This document shows, in pieces, positions 62,189 through 64,000 of a stretch of DNA of 64,000 bases. Location of the stretch: assembly GCF_900156505.1 (NCBI RefSeq), contig NZ_FTPR01000001.1:1302001-1366000 (forward strand), read 5' to 3'. Below the pieces are notes generated by a model. It worked only from the letters and a program-made list of their open reading frames with translations. It was not told the origin of the DNA and made no database searches. This stretch comes from Yoonia rosea. GTDB lineage: Bacteria > Pseudomonadota > Alphaproteobacteria > Rhodobacterales > Rhodobacteraceae. The translations under genes and the position numbers were made by a program. The number at the start of each line of letters is the position of its first letter. The first letter of the stretch is position 1.

Positions 62189-62217
62189 AAAGGGTCGCCA
62201 GTTTGGCGGCCCTTTTT
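62189..62217 (+). terminator. Terminator between the binding-protein and oxidoreductase genes
   Basis: AAAGGGTCGCC / GGCGGCCCTTT (one G-U/mismatch) with an AGTTT loop and five T. It lies 20 bases after the SBP stop and 4 bases before the oxidoreductase stop, so it serves both genes. Confidence 0.85.
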
Positions 62218-62220
62218 CGT

Positions 62221-63303
62221 TCAGCCTTTGGCAAACCGTTGCGGACGGTAAGGCGCGATCATCGCCGCATCCGCATTATCCAGACGACCCGCAATATCCC
62301 CTGCAATCAGCTCTGCGATAATCGGCCCAAGCGTGATGCCGGAATGCAGCACAGCGACATAAACCCCCTCGGCCACTGATCCCACGACGGGCAAGCCATC
62401 CTGCGGCACAGGGCGCTCTGCGCGGATAACCTCGGCCCAGCGTGCATCAGCCAATCCATCGCAGAGACCGCAGAGCCGCCCCATCGCAGCATCGGCGGCA
62501 TCATCCGGCATCTGCGACAAATCCTCTTTATCATCGCCTTGGTGTCCGACCGAAACAGGCATCAAGATTTGCCCCGAGGGTTCCTGCCTGATCTCGCCAT
62601 CGGGTGTTGCCAGAATATGCTGCAAAAGCTTCTCTTGCCGGTTAGTGCGCAGGATATAGGCGGGGCGCGGCACGAGCGGGATCGTGCAATCAATGCTCTG
62701 CGCCAGCGCGGCCGTGCCGGTCCCGGCAGCGATGATCACCTGATCGGCTGCGATCACGCCCTGCGCTGTCGCAACCCCGACCCCACGCCCGTTGCGCAGC
62801 GCGATCCCTGTGACCGCCACATTGCTGACCACCCGTGCGCCCGCATCCTGCGCTGCAGCCAGAAATGCCCTTGCCAGATCACCCGAAGAGGCCGCCCCCT
62901 CGCTGGGGAAGAAAAGCGCCTGTTTGGGGACGGCTTTCAGTGCCGGTTCGCGCGCGGACACCGCCGGCCCGCTTAAGAATTCCACAGGGTACTCAAATCC
63001 GCGCAACTGCGCGTATGTCTTTCCCATCGCGGCCTCGGACATGTCCCAGCAAAGACATCCCTGCCAGACGACGGGGGCCGCGACGTCTTGCATGACGCGG
63101 TGCCATGCCTGAATACCTGCCGCGCGAAGATGATGATGGTCGTCGTTCAGATAAAAGCTCGCGTTGATCCAGCCAAATGCGGCATTTGTCGCGTCCGGTG
63201 CGCCGCTGGAGACAACCGTAACGCGTGACCCCCTGCGCGCAAGTTGCAGCGCCGTCGCCGCCCCGATGATACCGGCGCCCACAATAACGACAGACTGTTC
63301 CAT
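62221..63303 (-). CDS. FAD-dependent oxidoreductase (DadA/DAO family)
   Basis: A 360-residue flavoprotein. The N-terminal dinucleotide motif is VVIVGAGIIGAATALQLARRG, followed by the acid VTVVSSG. The C-terminal GVYVAVLHSGITLGPIIAELIAGD is the DAO-family FAD closure. The middle has VVNAGT-like (IIAAGTGTAAL). This family oxidises D-amino acids, sarcosine, glycine or proline analogues. The start at 63303 has AGGAG about ten bases upstream. It lies between the SBP and permease genes of an ABC importer but on the opposite strand, so its substrate is probably the transported compound. Confidence 0.9.
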   Translation of the reverse strand: MEQSVVIVGAGIIGAATALQLARRGSRVTVVSSGAPDATNAAFGWINASFYLNDDHHHLRAAGIQAWHRVMQDVAAPVVWQGCLCWDMSEAAMGKTYAQLRGFEYPVEFLSGPAVSAREPALKAVPKQALFFPSEGAASSGDLARAFLAAAQDAGARVVSNVAVTGIALRNGRGVGVATAQGVIAADQVIIAAGTGTAALAQSIDCTIPLVPRPAYILRTNRQEKLLQHILATPDGEIRQEPSGQILMPVSVGHQGDDKEDLSQMPDDAADAAMGRLCGLCDGLADARWAEVIRAERPVPQDGLPVVGSVAEGVYVAVLHSGITLGPIIAELIAGDIAGRLDNADAAMIAPYRPQRFAKG

Positions 63304-63418
63304 TTTTAGCATCTCCTGCTGTCGCAAACCTGCATTGCGCCGCGTAAATACCCGCTGCGCGTTGACTTAACGCGGCAATTGTTGGACGGATTAACAACCC
63401 AACGCAATAAGACGATTG

Positions 63419-64000
63419 ATGTTCAGTTACTGTACGGATCCGGCCACCCTTGAAGGCTTCCAATGGCTTAGCTGCTACCTGACGACAGGAAAGCACATGT
63501 CCATGTACTACGCCTTTGGCACGGTGCTGTTGCTGCTTGCGATCACGGCCCCCACAGCGCTTGCTTTTGGTTTTGCGGGCGCGTCAGCGGCGCGCAGTAC
63601 TGTAGCCCCGCTGCGCTGGGTCGGCAAAACCTATATCGCCGTTGTCCGCGGGATTCCCGACATCGCGTTTTTTCTTTTCTTCGTGATCGCACTTGATCAG
63701 GCGTTCGAGTATATCCGTCACCGCATCAAATGCCCCGACTGGACCGAGCCGGTGCGCCAAGGCAACGATTTCGTTGTTTGCACCGCTGCCAAGCTGCCTT
63801 TGGGCAACGCACCACAATGGGTGCATGAAACCTATGGCTTCATGTTGGCCGTGCTGACCTTTGCCATCGTCTTTGGGGCCTTTGCCGCGAATGTGCTGTT
63901 TGGCGCAATGCGTGCCGTGCCAAAGGGTCAGTTGGAAACCGCCGAAGCCTACGGCATGAACCGTCGCCAGACCTTCTGGCGCGTGCTGGTCCCGCAAATG
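63419..64000 (+). CDS. Amino-acid ABC transporter permease, cut by window end
   Basis: Open from ATG 63419 to the last base (194 codons). It starts with a short leader (FSYCTDPATLEGFQWLSCYL) and the first membrane helix (YYAFGTVLLLLAITAPTALAF). IAVVRGIPDIAFFLFFV is the HisM/HisQ family strand. An insert of ~45 residues rich in charges (FEYIRHRIKCPDWTEPV and on) precedes the next helix. The ABC coupling loop ETAEAYGMNRRQTFWRVLVPQM ends at the window edge. Length and later genes are not visible. It is the channel of the importer encoded from 60648 on. Confidence 0.9.
   Translation, partial: MFSYCTDPATLEGFQWLSCYLTTGKHMSMYYAFGTVLLLLAITAPTALAFGFAGASAARSTVAPLRWVGKTYIAVVRGIPDIAFFLFFVIALDQAFEYIRHRIKCPDWTEPVRQGNDFVVCTAAKLPLGNAPQWVHETYGFMLAVLTFAIVFGAFAANVLFGAMRAVPKGQLETAEAYGMNRRQTFWRVLVPQM

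Overview
This is a stretch of chromosome from a GC-rich alphaproteobacterium. It very probably belongs to the Roseobacter group (Rhodobacterales). The evidence is the gene content and order: hisB-hisH, then hisA-hisF-hisE; degP beside hflC-hflK; DUF2842-purA; secG-pyrG; and a single-chain pyruvate carboxylase. Small uncharacterised families (DUF2314, DUF2842, DUF6524, DUF7282) support the same placement. The genus cannot be fixed from the sequence alone. There is no rRNA, CRISPR array, complete insertion sequence or prophage. Coding density is high, mostly short operons with 1-4 bp overlaps, and the window cuts a gene at each end (pyc on the left, an amino-acid permease on the right).

Layout. 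1-3.7 kb: pyc and a DUF2314 secreted protein. 3.8-4.7 kb: tRNA-Gly, a 21-bp perfect terminator stem and a degenerate receiver protein. 4.8-10.4 kb: histidine biosynthesis (hisB, hisH, hisA, hisF, hisE), interrupted by a glutaminase, a lipoprotein transglycosylase, an AT-richer small gene and a DUF2147 protein. 10.4-13.9 kb: a Ser/Thr kinase, a CoA-binding protein, a zinc-ribbon protein, rlmB and tRNA-Tyr. 14.3-22.1 kb: a phosphonate-type ABC transporter (phnD, phnC, two phnE) with a HAD-like protein, transcribed divergently from an OmpR-type regulator and a hybrid histidine kinase. 22.1-23.9 kb: a gene-poor, mosaic-looking patch carrying a MarR-GNAT fusion. 23.9-28.6 kb: a P1B-type metal ATPase and two unusual glycosyltransferases. 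28.6-30.9 kb: an ECF sigma/anti-sigma pair, a DUF7282 protein and a VOC protein. 31.0-36.7 kb: metY, a large envelope protein resembling PilM/GspL plus PilP/GspC, hppD and an Lrp regulator. 36.8-41.6 kb: a CPA2 antiporter, cobT/cobS, an FG-GAP protein and a ferredoxin. 41.8-48.3 kb: degP, hflC-hflK, gor, a membrane protein and rpiA. 48.5-52.1 kb: a GST, sdaA, an EamA exporter and thiamine pyrophosphokinase. 52.2-60.5 kb: a very acidic protein, DUF2842-purA, DUF6524, secG, pyrG, an OmpV-like protein, rlmJ and a TerB protein. 60.6-64 kb: an amino-acid ABC importer with a FAD oxidoreductase gene inside it on the opposite strand.

How the genes work together. Most are housekeeping: anaplerosis, histidine, methionine, CTP, AMP and cobalamin synthesis, and protein quality control. 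The accessory biology worth attention is: (i) the phnCDEE/HAD/two-component module, with a duplicated palindrome in its divergent promoter region; (ii) one protein joining an Och1-like and an Anp1/Mnn9-like domain, followed by a second DXD protein; (iii) the one-chain PilM/GspL-PilP/GspC-like envelope protein; (iv) a MarR-GNAT gene whose -10 box sits inside a perfect 15-bp palindrome and whose ATG lies at the predicted transcription start; (v) a hairpin before metY whose loop recalls the Rhodobacterales SAM/SAH riboswitch. I saw no clear new defence or mobile system.
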